Notes: a model not told the origin generated them from the letters alone. DNA of 64,000 bases from an uncultured Tropicimonas sp. (GCA_947495685.1 CANLZY010000019.1:55189-119188), one strand, 5' to 3'; positions 61,301 through 64,000 are shown, numbered from the stretch's first letter. Numbers and translations: made by a program.

Positions 61301-64000
61301 GACCCGGATGACATTGATGTGGGCGCAAACACCACCTTCGAGTCCATTCTGATCGACGATATCGGCAGTGGCGGCGTGATCCTGACGGACGAAAGCGGCA
61401 ATGCCAGCGACGGCGTAATGCTCTTTGACAACCGGCGCGAGGGCCTGACGGTCAGTCACGAAGGCAACGGCCTGCGGGCCATCGCGCGCGGGGCCGATGG
61501 CAACGGCGTTCGCGGCCACGATGTGCATCGCTTTGTCCTGACAAACTCCTCCGAACGCGCCGTGCGGGTCGAGTTGATTGCAAAGGACCAGGAATGGATC
61601 GAGGTGTTCGAGGGTCTAACCGTTGGCGAAGACAGTTTCGACCCGGGACAGAACAGCGACACCTTGGGCTCGGGGGCGCTCACGTTCCACTCGGAGACCG
61701 GGCAGAGCCTGCAAACGCTCAGCATCGCGGCCCGGTCCCGCAAGGCGTTCGAGGTCCGCGCCTCCTTCCCGCTCGACAAGCTACGCGCCATGAAGGAGGC
61801 CGGCATGGCCTCCGCGACCATTACCGTGCGAACGATTCACACCAATGGCAGCGTTCTGTCCGAAGAAGATCTGGACCTGTTCTACCTGCTTGATATCGGG
61901 GACAATTCTACCACAGACGGTATCATCACCTATCCGGCCACCGTCGAGGGCCAGACCCGCACGCTGACCCTGAAGGGCAGCAAGGACCTCGATGCCGCGC
62001 TTGGCGCCCAGGGTGCCACCACCGGGCCCGGAAACGGCGGGTTCACCCCGGTCAAGTGGTTTACCCTGGACGACAGCACCGCCCCGGCAGGTGCCACGGA
62101 CAAGGTCCTGTCCTTCAAGCCGTCCGGGCTGACCAGCCTTTTCCCCGAACGCGATGGCCGTGCCGTGATCGTGCTGTCGCGCAATGGCAAGGAGGTCGGT
62201 CAGGTCACGATTGGTTCGGAGGCGCAGCGGGAGCAGAAGATCGACATTGGCGCCAACCGCGCCGGGCTTGTGATGGGCGGGCTGCGGTTCACATACGGGG
62301 GCGAGAATTTCAGCGGCGCCGACTACGACAGCGTTCCCGAAAACCTTCGCCCCGGTTTCGACGAGCAGGTCGAACGTTGGTACGATGGCTTCATGCAGGC
62401 AATCTCGGACGCACCGACCGTGCAGCTTCCGTCGGTCATCCAGAACAACCTGAAGCGCAATATCGAGACCGGATTCCGCGCCGTTCTGGGTGGTTTCGTC
62501 GATGCCGACCTGCTGGACATCGGCTCTGACGCCTATGACAGGACGCTCGCGGTCTATCGCAACACGCCGCTGACGCTGGACGAGGTCAATGCCTCCTTTG
62601 ATTGGCTGGACGCGTCCGCCAGCGACCGCAACCCGTTCAACCCCGCCCCGCTGGGGCAGGGACGCACCGATTTCGACCGCGTGCGGTTTGGCGGACTGAC
62701 GCGGGTGACCGCGCCGTTCGAGCTTCGCAGCGACCTGACCGACTCGCAGGTCCTGTACCGGCTGGGCGAGGCCGTGAACCAACGCATCTTCGAGGCCAAC
62801 GGCTCGCTGGTGGTCAACCTCGATGCCGCCATCCGCAGCCTTGGCTACGATGTCGCGACCGGCGTGCGCCGCCCGGATACCAACCAGCGATGGACAGCAA
62901 CCTTTGCCGACCTTGGGGTCAGGCTGGGCTGGACGATTGCGCATGAGTACCTGCACACGCTGGGGATTCTCGACGAATACCGCCCGGATGGCCAACCGCT
63001 GGACGGCGCGCCCGACAACAACGTCATGGTAAAGCCCTTTGCCAATGACCTCAGCGACAACCAACGCAAGCTGCTGGCACTGGTCTTCGGCGACACGAAG
63101 AATGCTCCAACCGTGGCCGAGGCCCGGGCACTGGCCACGTGGTATCTGGATCTGGCCGAAACCCAGATCGGTCTGGGTCAGGCAGGTGAGTTCGCCTCGG
63201 CCAGCAGCGAGCATTCGACCGAGACCGTCGCCTTTACCAACGGTACCTTCGCGATCAGCGATGTGGATGACGCAGGCTTTGGCTGGAATCTGCAAGGGGC
63301 GGCAAGCGTGGCCGACAGCGCCCTGAGCCTGACCGAGGGCGTTCCTGCCGATGGTCGTGCCCGGCAGGACTTCTCGCTTCCCGCCGGTGCCAAGGCACTG
63401 GTGGTCACCTTGACGCCGGACCTTGTCGAGGACCCGGACGCGGGCCCCGCCGATGCCTTCGAGATCGCCCTGCACGCCGCGACCGGAACCGAGACAGTTG
63501 CTGTTGGCAAGATTGGCCTGTCGCAGGCGGACGCAGCGTTCAACCTGCAATCGGACGGAACGGTGCATACCGGCGACGGCGTGTCCGTCCGCGGCCTGAC
63601 AGAGGACGGGCGCGCCGTGTCGGGCGAACCGCTGACGATCAGCATCGACCTGACCGCGATTGCCGCCGATGCGGCGATGACCCTGTGGCTGGACCTGTTG
63701 GGCACCAGCGATCTGGGCAGCCGTGTCACGGTCTCGCAAGTCGGATTTGATACAGTTCCAAACGAAGCCCCGACCGCCACCGATGATGCCGTGCGGGTCG
63801 TCTCGGGCGGCGCGGTCACCGTCAACGTGTTGAAGAACGACAGCGATCCGGAGGGCGACGCCCTCACCGTCGTCCTGCAGGACCCACCCGCCCACGGCAC
63901 GCTCAAGCTGCTCGCCGATGGCGGCGTGCGTTATACCGCCGACGACGGATACACCGGCACCGACAGCTTTACCTACGCAGTCTCCGACGGCACCGGGCAA
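34370..64000 (+). CDS. Giant multidomain LEPR-XLL surface protein with PPC, CARDB and cadherin-like repeats; incomplete at the window edge
   Basis: One uninterrupted frame of 9,877 codons, still open at 64000; frame checked at many points. ATG 34370 is the first in-frame ATG after the stop at 34172; no strong ribosome site is seen, so the start may be a few codons off. Order by residue: LEPR-XLL 24-33; about 16 PPC-like units to 1717; 17 CARDB units 1718-3915; IPT/TIG near 4021; beta-propeller near 4850; Big_5-like 5086; nine cadherin-like units 5308-6200; RHS/YD 6391-6640; dockerin-like 6758-6800; Big_9 and Big_2 to 7074; propeller 7604-7937; lipase-like 8171-8350; zinc-protease motif 9525; Big_9 from 9798. 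No N-terminal signal peptide is seen; probably exported or surface-bound. Any C-terminal secretion signal is outside the window. Confidence 0.93.
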   Translation, partial: MAETGNQCTPDQHDPGPSLRFETLEPRLLLSADLIPVAGTIDLPGEEDAHVFTLTQATAIHVDALGPAAVDWRLLREDGSEILGARAGTQSNTTDGISARHGAAVALAAGTYTFSVAGVGDATGAYRFALQDVTDATALTPGTQVRGTLTGGQETVLYSLDAAEGERLEVDFARLTGAEASEVTLRITDPFGQEIFDSRFADPFDGLARSDLLMADGTYLVSVEGTHTPVDTTSVKYRFTTRRVTDTVVDPLQGGETPLPLGERITGDVPAPDEAGAASVLGYSVDIARAGTYVLTPHLSSGGFPYGITVTIKDSLGQTTTRSLISGDDVFHLPKGKHRVEIASSLPTGDFSFVLREAAAAPEIAYGDTENLVLEPGSDSALYQFDAKAGDILRVAPEPPGTTNFLRWQILDEVGQSIALGDNGVSRSEILRDGTYTLMVRGDFDNIGTRPASFVLDRVTDTRATATLGDTLSGSIGVGAVARHDFTLAAPTLAVLDVLETSGLQWTLTGPSGTIDGPRSLNSDQTYSRPVLMEAGAHTLTLRNTTWAEDSYALRLLDLTNAPLAEIGTEVTANTGVPGGSVVYRIDIPDGRNLMLTHGPRASGTVSVLSENGSYLVYGGLGSTLGPVAGVGDRSVFVVINAYFAQDPVDVAITPTLTDLRTAALTLGRKTTAQLPEPQDLSRYTFSLDTTTVLQFDSLFTGTSNARFRVIDSQGAEVADGFADRDGAATLFRLQPGDFTLELYFAGNDTGEIPFRLVDASAAPQLPRNEAATLTLSPARGNLVRKIDIASGSQMTFTRSDAVGGNPYARLYDPNGIEVWASVSNVVNRTYGLGGTYTLFIEGTQGSSDTEDGSLTIGMWDSRRLDKDLTLGASVSDSLDRPGDRHVHSFTLDADTRVHLDSRVSSAVLRWQIVADGTVLAEQEFDDQTSDYEAWLPLSAGSYELIVFGEDAAFGDYALRLSDMSKAATLPRETDATVSLAAEGSALFKFEGTAGEQVQLLAGDLSTLGLSVSQLSLRLLDPLGNEVSWDRFENSDVLTLRRTGTYAVIVDTDHSVTEAIETTLRLADLGPATPVALTGTAFAVGDLVAGEIATAGDSASHRFTLTATTRMIVDSQTNNSGLNWYIVDGLGAITTPRRLSGSLSGHGGIGRVAPGVITLPAGDYALVVQADSNALGSYSLRPIDVDASPTMLDRDTPLTVTVDPGSETAVLAFSGTAGQQIWLDDVSLTAGGSGYFQLIGPDDQIVTFGNSSYYSLRETTLATLSQTGDYRLLVLGAAASPPFATTFTLRSPLVRTAPLALGAAVTGSLTHPVETVRHALTLDNDATLFLDSQTTQSSLRWRILGATGAQIAGGGDLRFVDSAAESTLRLGAGDYTLEVYNVSSGIGEYAFVLTDLASLARQTDLTSLTLDVTEAQQAAFARVRLGEGKRYYLDTLDVDGLDVGSYLALISPTGRVVTSGFNSSDPGAMQADETGIWTVVLRQRSFATTTGTQTMQIRRPDRNPNTLPFDTVMTGSIEGAGDSQIFAFDVDAGGQFYLDGQTNDGSLRWTLERDGSSVRSGAMNSDNGTGQVLDLPAGSYQLTLNGTQSAVGDFRFRLLDLSEAPLVEPGSYLERSITPGNATVAFRVAGVAGQRLTLDTLSYAGSASRAIIAPSGQRILSDGFWQDATRKRLPETGEYLVIIGGHEGTVTDSRFAYNIFVTDDPAPENVNSTTPGADLTVDTLAVAAAGQIKAGKPVTVTWTTRNTGTKQTTGGFTERLIVRNTALDAVVAVVDVPYAGGKIGKDASRDRSVTLTLPEGAPGAGELEFRLLTDVRNDVSEPAAEGGSASLLVEVRSDTLPDLVVEDIVLTPAVGWRPGDTVTVAWKTRNAGGAAASDPFAEQLRIYNTLTRTEIALQEILYDGAAIAAGASVNRSIEVTWPEGQAATGTFAVTLTTDTLDQVAEDNAEGNGEANNVTQSTEVSAADLVVENLRILESGPTAGGEITLVWDVVNQGNTATRDDWTDRVTLYNFDTRVTAFDALYSHSGAALAAGERVENRMTVTLPEGADGTGRVRATVTANRTQFNGTLLIEALESGGNGVGNNTATLDLVSEARTYADLRVRNLTAPATALGGDTITVGWTVTNAGKRTDTADWVDRIVLSNDDVIGDADDILLVDVPRSGALGRNAKYTASIDVTLPAELNGTYQLAVIADADADVTEPDTRADNQALRKLSLTVPLSDLAVEVVAGPASAQFNEALNVTWRVRNLGEHTADGTWLDEVFLSADQVLDSRDTSLGTVIHTGGLAPGESYSASGRFNLDGTLSGPFFVLVKSDSEASQTEGDATANNTAAALTATELTVGPAADLTAQSISVPTTAAPGEEVTFNWTVRNTGIGTARAPWVDRVYLSADGTFDGATLLGSVKRDFDLATDETYTGALTLNFPEVPGGGYTVFALSDALAQVFEGADTGTNLIASTPLAVDSPDLEVTALTARGRITSGQDIDISVTYANTGPGTAAAGRRDVVVLSQDETFDADDLLLAEYLRTAPLAPGGALSETLTATIPIELSGRWHILAVSDTDGTVIEADEADNTTAKALAIALAPHADLVVSDVTAPPFTARDPATITVGWRVDNQGTGVGTETGWTDVVMASRDEIIGNSDDYELGRQSRLGALAVGEGYDAVLDIVMPPRFSDRLLVYVQTDAEGEVFQASKNDNDRAAVPDPVDVMPEPYADLQVEEITAATKGASGKPLSVSWTVANRGIGTTNTAGWTDVIEVFADAEAKTRLARYTFSRVGALAVDADYTRTAEIRIPDGVEGRVWIRASTGGPFEFIFTDNNASDLVRSRIALSPSPDLEVTEIAAPATADEAGQIDVAWRVENTGLADAVGSWTDAVYLVPVDPAEQTIYLGRYTTDSTVRAGLGYQRTERISLPNRISGAYRVVVVTNDTGAIYEHAAAGENNRTESGEVITITALPRPNLQVANITATDGVSAGGTVSAEYEIINQGPVAATGKWTDRVYLSLDTSLGGDDLLLGTFENLSALEPGESYRGQTGPLIVPLRFGGAAHVIVSSDAFSQIDEYPNERDNIATTEIEIEPAPKPDLITGGVIAPTQAVAGSQVEVRFTVRNDGLNPTFTDRWTDTVWIALDPLRPNTKGKVEDPSDVDFGKGNSARLLKSVGHSGVLAPGESYTQTVTVTIPQDLPSGRYFITPWSDSTDVVVEDTLAGNENPDDPNALDGNNYSGRAIDIIGFTPRLPNLVAQSVSTDGPVVAGREELTVNWTVENQGNGAIDGSGRWRDTIYISDNPVYGAAGAIEWLVAGFDVTGPLAVGDSYARSETFALPPSVTGQYVHVVSDQPTRGVPGVGESDETDNIASADATVTARPADLQILKVTPPPDGTKSGANATIRWKGVLRDAPLWEGTHSWYDAVWISPDPVLDLSRATRLAVTTISPDEPLTRGQTYSASAEVTLPAGIDGPYFIHVVGDSNANGTAAQVEASRGSAESAFKLYAGSVFEGEARDNNVATAGFNAVFSEPNLVIQNVTLGSDLSAGETVPIAFTIANAGTRAAEADRWMDRVFISRDGALDASDYLLEEFEHLERLEAGDSYRVEGEITLPVGIEGKFRILIETDSRSGRASIYTPSDIAEGLPGVRASSLNPVAEFQGEGDNLRVLRRTIEASPGPDLQVTRIDVPDQIRRGERLVLTYEVTNTGIATPAHQSGWTDLIYLSRDEVLDPTADIYLGSYGHTGGLLANETYEVTRDVTPRQDLSGEYYVFVVTDRASAQTPIGAVYEGGLERNNTSSSTTPVRFRAAPPADLVASDVQVSGGASVGEEVIVSWKVTNDGTADALGQWADAVYLSSDGSWDLADQLVGRLSRSGPLKPGESYLAELTTTLPVAAEGGYRFIVRSDIRDEVFEDGQTANNDAVTDDPVFVTVPDLRLSVPKSITLEAGAEKLFRVEAGLGETLRTRILAAETDAQLELFVRYERVPTATAFDAIYDSPLASEQTAIVGGTDPGDYYVLVRNIGTQATDATLLSEVLPFQITGVRQDRVGNGRYVTTVIEGAGFKSDAVLRLTRPGVAGLVPVRTEVVDGARIVAVFDLLDAPKGLYDVEVINPDGATAVLPYRFLVERAVENEVGLALGGPRIVPVGATGNYALTLQNFSNVDTPYVHFTFGAPNLGKAEGVYDLPFLKFTTNLAGQPPSGAAADVQWADVAPQLNTNGHFLAPGFAYDLPTGGFSAFSFNIQTYPVLQALVDRDFELVREYLYDAFPDLREAGALDAGPEALAEVNAVFDLIFRDPRVQVIDDAVALYAPFQFHVLAAATPMTRAEFVAFQTDEADTLREAILSDADAGAALQTLAADQAAWRATFLAALEEAGILRPLDEAPPARETGPVVSLVASLSMGILLGPEGDSFTTSNDLSAFFGKVRDWYGDAPDLTAPLAGYDVRFSDDVPPLDIPIPALPGFDGYDLGLSNATRFQVFNVFSPLASGDSIPDVGSALSTGELSLLDLGRFLEEVEAAGRNAAIIGPQGYGEQQFVPAGTALPFEIRFGDPEGGQAVNEIRIVSELDESLDPRSLRLGSLRLGDIVVDVPAGRALYQTDLDLTGSRGYVLRVSAGVDVETRTASWLLQAIDPTSGEVMFDGPGLLSGDDPTGTITYAVTPGARVADGTRITTSARVLYDTRPPDETNEVTQRLDITAPETDLTVTPIAGTDRYTLDWTASDDGSGPRHVSLYVAENGGDFRLIEAQSTATTFLFDGQPDVSYEFLALATDNAGNVERAPAGVLAPDDGHAVNLGGSDFGEATLATPLAPLPPADTQPNAIFAQVQQGIPSPQPKRAPSNFDLVAAPFSAAAFARGFPALDAAGIGPTAVAVAANGDVLVIAGPERSALYRLPAQGGSVAGATFGRTEAPIYEMAFGPDGRLWAMSGHDLLVLDPDTGATLDRFGEGLTQGLAIDAGTGEIYVSSGRGVELFDPTTGTFTTFSDTRVGDLAIAPDGTLWATSWPEQGDVLRFDADGNAEVAARLTIPAESLAFGAAGTEMDGLLFVTGTLDGTTGQSALALIDTATLQAATLAFGTARGDSLTVTSEGRILIANGDGIDLLNPTTAPAVTAISPGNGAVQTSPVSELRVTFDSDMSEELATDPGSVLNLENYALQTAAGTNVPILSTSYRSDSRSVTLQVEALSTDSYVLSIADTLESAAGITLAGSVESGFDVLLDFSAVLDIAFSDTRRNRLDGTLSYDVTVTNTGDDPLVVPLRLALDPARYFTVPPAGATGDGTLWLLDIGGDLPDGGVLAAGDSLSATTATFALPASTHLDIGHGVYALPAPNTAPTLDEDPIGAAEVGTEYVETLLVSDAEGGELAFVVMQGPDGLRVNSGRGKVRFTPTEGTPTDVPVVVRAYDSRGAFVDIAWMLQVSGGEGAPIFLSSEQDFTGAEGQPLTARFFARDPEYRAVTLSAEGLPPGADFDGRTGTLAWTPGYSQAGEFEITIIAHDGTRFSRLPVALNIAERNAPPQVDPIPDRVIREGDPLRFIVSATDPDAADGLRFASAFLPAGATLDPLTGVFEWTPRYDQRGTYTIPFLVGDSSATSEVTARIVVENANGAPEFAPLGDFTLTEGQPFALRLLAIDPDQPLARPPTRLADGTLILSTDPASGAPVDPGMTYTVSGLPDGAEFDAETAMLIWAPGMGQAGDYVITVRARDNGDGTDTRLRATSQVRLTVENRNFAPELTAIPNSSVEAGKVLRLPIEVSDLDGSKVNVTATLVPLASADRVGIDVEALTLGPDSGFASLRTNANGQFLRIAPEAFDRGDYLVTLVAVDDGGGVAADARRDEQSFILSVEAAAVPPRLDVIDRAVAVIGAPFVLPIAAEDADGDVLTFSAEGLPTGASIAQTGRYGEAELRWTPTTAQTGEHEITLTVSDDGNGGAGDVGSDVRTITLVARAANTAPVLLPVGDQEVAEGDLLDVQLAALDAEGDAITYRATNLPAGATLDATSGLLRWRPGAFAAGTYADIELTATDGGAASSEVIRITVTNTNAAPILTALPPQRGREDTAMTFKLIAGDPDGDAVVFEALGPLPDGAVLNAGDGTVDWTPAFGQAGTYRLKFAARDSSGATGEITVDVIVANVNRAPSLSLDNHLATIGDTLRIDLFGTDPDGEALTYSFEGMPPGAAFNEARNRLVWTPTADQLGDHLIFVTASDGTDSIRKPMVVRVTAVPEAPVVTVLATPDFPVLPGQQVTLNVLADSLGAIAETRLFVNGTRVKLADDGSLTLTVGQPGRTVVRAEAVGANGAVGFAETIIRVRDPQDTEAPVVALDPSITFAPIAASTAVLATVEDTALDSWELTATHIASGKTIVVANGTTQRDGPLTVLNPTDLADGFHTLTLTATDLGGRNATASQVIEVSQPEKAPRPRLSVTDATLTLGEATLSLTRSHDPLHPIADGLFGNGWRADWAGVGLTVDPGSTGRTATGAPQGLSLDSRVQLTLPDGTRMAFATSAETRRVGGGTLARPVFTPDSDTGWTLQAVAPLLSLSGGRFFDPFTAEPYDPAGYATEVFTLTSPQGTQYRLTGDGTLRAMTLADGTEVQLSDSGITSDGQLLAQFSRDGDGRISALELADGTRTVYRYDAAGQLTSVRTIGAARTQGYAYDDAGRLQAFTGSDGTAGTWFDPSRDFAARTLAAQAAPLVAPEQMSVRFAAAGEATLGLTLRDSELSNGPILLVLMVDAAVSDAVSATGMQVLSRQTSDGTTTLVLRAETAGLHTLRIEGPARSNARATLVPLGDLTADGRVDADDANALPGTDIDGDGKADGVDSGLFAQMLGFQANRPPEAVSADLETFVDLGLTIPIADIASDPEGDALFAALGRVTGGSARITADGRSIVFTPKAGFTGTARITLIADDGHAASSIPVKIKVSDPALLSLDVANRRAQIALGETFVPEITGLFEGQDTPVPLSAEYVTLRLTDTDVARLTPEGHIVGLTSGATTLIVTRGDARTVSVLQVGEPSSAQLLASIVGLDPYPDSVSLDAEGGTRQLLLLDGEGLPLDLADTPPDFYSSNARVAKVSATGLITATGPGEAVVTLILDGVEAQVAVRVADPVENGAQIGADGGVVENDDGYQVAIAPDSLSAPVAATITTLARKDLPIEFIPDGHGFTFGAAFSLDVGELAVNEPMQVAVPTRFDAGDQVVFYRHAQLPTADGWEWGWQEVDSGFVDADGMARTASPPDDGISAGGDMIVAKVDDKQVTRVNGVTRASLPLSSGPFTAMTGRIGGTLVGGMKRGEEMRISFAIGQANLFISRISPSGIAQGISKVFEMLPGANDVLADIIQTIDPEGFYDVNRPDVETVLLQRNSENGISLDITGHRFKYLRDNFGLVSSLDENYWTWLVFGTPTAEDFTTLRDTVEQLDRDTFLSQEDIVVDVGNGVKALPVYVSQEEGRDHIELALVPPGISLGEGKVHVVRFDKELRTFDDGDSPPSGSRAGATTGSYWGWVPRISDPIDAGNKGDATIAIVESGPGTLFDGSIVKDGIDQILLLERDATRNDDIPQAVLRIPIGFVNEKGEPLSGFARSGPTRVATLGDADIGFVTLKNAGGIAVVDLVKGIQLDTDPSTDFLNEFLKLGVPAEDGDEPPENEDAPVYRPFDIVLDKTNGFLLVSDAGSPQIHLIDIRRGATNARHVHSFQLANENIGLRELSVTPDGNQLVVTMTTPDALGPDTGTGRIQIYDIPDLAYFIDRATAQERERGLGTAVARIEQVDGNTLNQPYAVQTLIGPDLATYAFVTDKSDDGTGIVVLKREGGQWNEPSNISFNLVPTTVAERFNYPLDSLNDNLEVNDPAGIAFTRDLKYAFVMGQNRFQVDDITRNPDPAAFDLFNLAFNFDAVFVEEVHQTGSSIAVIADPFGEQARVAGTLRPVRNAFGTGVAISGDGRTLYGAYGAQDAVGGYDIPALLEVLESYLMGDQAFGTERFLTPLNDLLPLPEDGPAATLTTRGGLLVDGTRQGVNLDIDIAADFAVWDNEGVYSLRPSTSDSQNVLIGTGGLTQVVESQAPFLSLVAPKLGDGSGESSTTPTFEWKLGGRNLETTLFISTHPEGNGLFPSDSTPEQIAALRDAGFLGTPDELIGLDTRLSTLDGNRNRILERRFAAPGDDPDAVVSYTLPSELTLTRGQTYYWGVEVRDAENRVIRLSEPFRVGYETAESGVSDVVIVTHDMSLWGGGTPQDSATFELAQDIAKRNNGTLLLHNQHTGKFDTLLTGSGGDGKSLVILMDWSNEASINDSGFAEAAADGMFAALTVLNDDYDGALFKADMQFIGHGRGAVVNSEIVQRLFTHFPETKGSPDIQFTTIDPFDQTNPAMKIPIKSYLESLAWVSRITGLLVAFGNPAVGEKLLKLASKADEIGEYADWLGFATLDWTDFKDPDVRIWDGIDFADNYYQNVPQRTPAYDSFLLASGASRIPLFNTNPDQLSLTIKGRKLADADVNVELTGLPGFIEDDWWPGVDLGAYGEFGIGWGTTHDRAVAYYAGTAALDRDTFGPDGGEGDPIFRSLFDRDAKEPQFVGPGYRSRYYPTDSGLSASVSGDAQQGADLYPDSWYRARVGEGGEANNPQQTPFGTVDGRAYRGGFGPYIDAAPWEGIGAGWFYTKLGGGDAYRRVASGLTRSKADVNSNTEYGNNDAPVPLVFNGDFESSFRPVYGRTVWYLPGGEDNRGYEVPGWSMQGGTGGFWQSIDKLNWDLTLSEFSASLSGISDSTLSVVNEIVTGLIKDIIGSSGEQAASQSLSLSSMLARVGSMREAAERLSDQFTKDNDLLSPKFIREFADRMEKNAVNAFSDGTVGAARETFSSGLDGIASWLKQDNKLPDIKAAARSGAITAFKTLFSAIVSFMQERAVDMALELTTDSNGKAEERSDFLYMPKTQATLGFTLSFPLIGQHTLDGSRSLEVSFLKMGDGREVKLRNLERGQGTSILLNELHGETTRINLTIPENVRGKAGRLIFRFEGPVLVERDPDDIDVGANTTFESILIDDIGSGGVILTDESGNASDGVMLFDNRREGLTVSHEGNGLRAIARGADGNGVRGHDVHRFVLTNSSERAVRVELIAKDQEWIEVFEGLTVGEDSFDPGQNSDTLGSGALTFHSETGQSLQTLSIAARSRKAFEVRASFPLDKLRAMKEAGMASATITVRTIHTNGSVLSEEDLDLFYLLDIGDNSTTDGIITYPATVEGQTRTLTLKGSKDLDAALGAQGATTGPGNGGFTPVKWFTLDDSTAPAGATDKVLSFKPSGLTSLFPERDGRAVIVLSRNGKEVGQVTIGSEAQREQKIDIGANRAGLVMGGLRFTYGGENFSGADYDSVPENLRPGFDEQVERWYDGFMQAISDAPTVQLPSVIQNNLKRNIETGFRAVLGGFVDADLLDIGSDAYDRTLAVYRNTPLTLDEVNASFDWLDASASDRNPFNPAPLGQGRTDFDRVRFGGLTRVTAPFELRSDLTDSQVLYRLGEAVNQRIFEANGSLVVNLDAAIRSLGYDVATGVRRPDTNQRWTATFADLGVRLGWTIAHEYLHTLGILDEYRPDGQPLDGAPDNNVMVKPFANDLSDNQRKLLALVFGDTKNAPTVAEARALATWYLDLAETQIGLGQAGEFASASSEHSTETVAFTNGTFAISDVDDAGFGWNLQGAASVADSALSLTEGVPADGRARQDFSLPAGAKALVVTLTPDLVEDPDAGPADAFEIALHAATGTETVAVGKIGLSQADAAFNLQSDGTVHTGDGVSVRGLTEDGRAVSGEPLTISIDLTAIAADAAMTLWLDLLGTSDLGSRVTVSQVGFDTVPNEAPTATDDAVRVVSGGAVTVNVLKNDSDPEGDALTVVLQDPPAHGTLKLLADGGVRYTADDGYTGTDSFTYAVSDGTGQ
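34439..34468 (+). other. LEPR-XLL N-terminal motif
   Basis: The residues LEPRLLLSAD, preceded by FET, lie 23 residues after the start. This is the LEPR-XLL signature found at the N-termini of very large proteins in planctomycetes and proteobacteria, thought to be a sorting or processing signal. Confidence 0.8.
34469..39520 (+). repeat. About 16 tandem PPC-like beta domains
   Basis: Repeats of about 105 residues, each with a polar/aromatic strand set such as YTFSLDTTTVLQF, an 'LRW' strand (SLRWTLERDG, LRWQIVADG), a sugar/jelly-roll-type GxYxLxVxG strand and an ending like FRLLDLSEAPL. This is the plan of bacterial pre-peptidase C-terminal (PPC) beta sandwiches, although identity between units is low. 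The repeat is protein-level, not DNA-level. Likely a spacer stalk or carbohydrate/protein-binding array near the N-terminus. Confidence 0.65.
39521..46115 (+). repeat. 17 tandem CARDB domains
   Basis: Starts at 39521, 39893, 40268, 40667, 41033, 41405, 41762, 42125, 42506, 42866, 43238, 43607, 44072, 44459, 44909, 45350 and 45749; mean spacing 129 residues. Each has the same plan: DLxVxxVxxP, VxWxVxNxG, WxDxVYLSxD, a GxLxPGESY strand and a closing ExxExDNNxA. These match the cell-adhesion-related CARDB family. Unit DNA sequences are diverged, so the array is old. Confidence 0.85.
46430..46699 (+). other. IPT/TIG-like domain
   Basis: Begins ITGVRQDRVGNGRYVTTVIE and continues GAGFKSDAVLRLTRPG to LYDVEVINPDGATAVLPYRF, the layout of an immunoglobulin-like IPT/TIG fold used in adhesion proteins. 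Confidence 0.55.
48900..49935 (+). other. Beta-propeller followed by a Big_5/SbsA-like Ig domain
   Basis: Four-to-six similar blades with patterns like VAVAANGDVLVIAGPERSAL and LAIAPDGTLWATSWPEQGDV resemble SMP-30/NHL blades. From 49625, AITSISPGNGAVQTSP-type residues (VTAISPGNGAVQTSPVSELR, VTFDSDMSEE) match the calcium-independent Big_5 Ig-like fold. Confidence 0.55.
50290..52970 (+). repeat. Nine cadherin-like (He_PIG) Ig repeats
   Basis: Repeats of roughly 90-100 residues with the pattern 'NxAPxL..I...VxxGxxLxLxLxAxDxDGDxLTYxxxxLPxGAxLDxxTGxLxWTPxxxQAGxYxxxxxAxD'. Examples are TLDPLTGVFEWTPRYDQRG, DFDGRTGTLAWTPGYSQAG and TLDATSGLLRWRPGAFAAG. The DxDGD acids suit calcium binding between units. 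Confidence 0.8.
53540..54290 (+). other. RHS/YD-repeat-like segment
   Basis: LFGNGWRADWAGVGLTVDPG resembles the start of RHS shells, and YD motifs follow: TVYRYDAAGQLTSVR and YAYDDAGRLQAFTG. Only about two YD units remain, so this is a short RHS-derived domain rather than a full toxin cage. Confidence 0.6.
54641..54769 (+). other. Dockerin-like calcium-binding pair
   Basis: LGDLTADGRVDADDANAL and DIDGDGKADGVDSGLFAQML are two EF-hand-like loops of the dockerin type I pattern (DxNxDGxVxxxD). In cellulosomes this docks to cohesins; here it may be a calcium-stabilised linker. Confidence 0.6.
54779..55590 (+). other. Big_9-like followed by two Big_2 (bacterial Ig-like) domains
   Basis: PPEAVSADLETFVDLGLTIP...DPEGDALFAAL resembles Big_9. 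Two BIG2-like units follow, with strands RLTDTDVARLTPEGHIVGLT and VSATGLITATGPGEAVVTLI ('ATGLITATGxG' is the Big_2 hallmark). Stalk-type domains. Confidence 0.65.
57180..58180 (+). other. Second beta-propeller-like segment
   Basis: PFDIVLDKTNGFLLVSDAGS, LIDIRRGATNARHVHSFQLA and VAISGDGRTLYGAYGAQDAV are YVTN/40-bladed-type repeats, three or more in a row, suggesting a propeller for binding or adhesion. Confidence 0.55.
58880..59470 (+). other. Lipase-like alpha/beta-hydrolase segment with degenerate nucleophile
   Basis: SDVVIVTHDMSLWGGGTPQD, VILMDWSNEASINDSGFAEA and FIGHGRGAVVNSEIVQRLF follow the strand order of the alpha/beta-hydrolase fold. The nucleophile elbow GHSRG expected there reads GHGRG (59228-59242), with glycine in place of serine. 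Probably binding, not catalytic. Confidence 0.5.
62240..63170 (+). other. Zinc-metalloprotease-like domain with HEXXH motif
   Basis: WTIAHEYLHTLGILDEYRPD contains HEXXHxxGxxDEY (62942-62980), with two histidines, the catalytic Glu and a further conserved Asp/Glu-Tyr. NNVMVKPFAND about 20 residues later resembles a Met-turn. The upstream region (residues 9290-9520) is helical. Likely an active zinc site near the C-terminal end of the visible protein. Confidence 0.6.
63761..64000 (+). other. Big_9/tandem-95-like repeat, cut by the window
   Basis: NEAPTATDDAVRVVSGGAVT, VNVLKNDSDPEGDALTVVL and the closing GYTGTDSFTYAVSDGTGQ form one complete unit of the Big_9/cadherin-like repeat common in giant adhesins. 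The frame stays open, so more repeats or a C-terminal secretion signal may follow. Confidence 0.8.
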
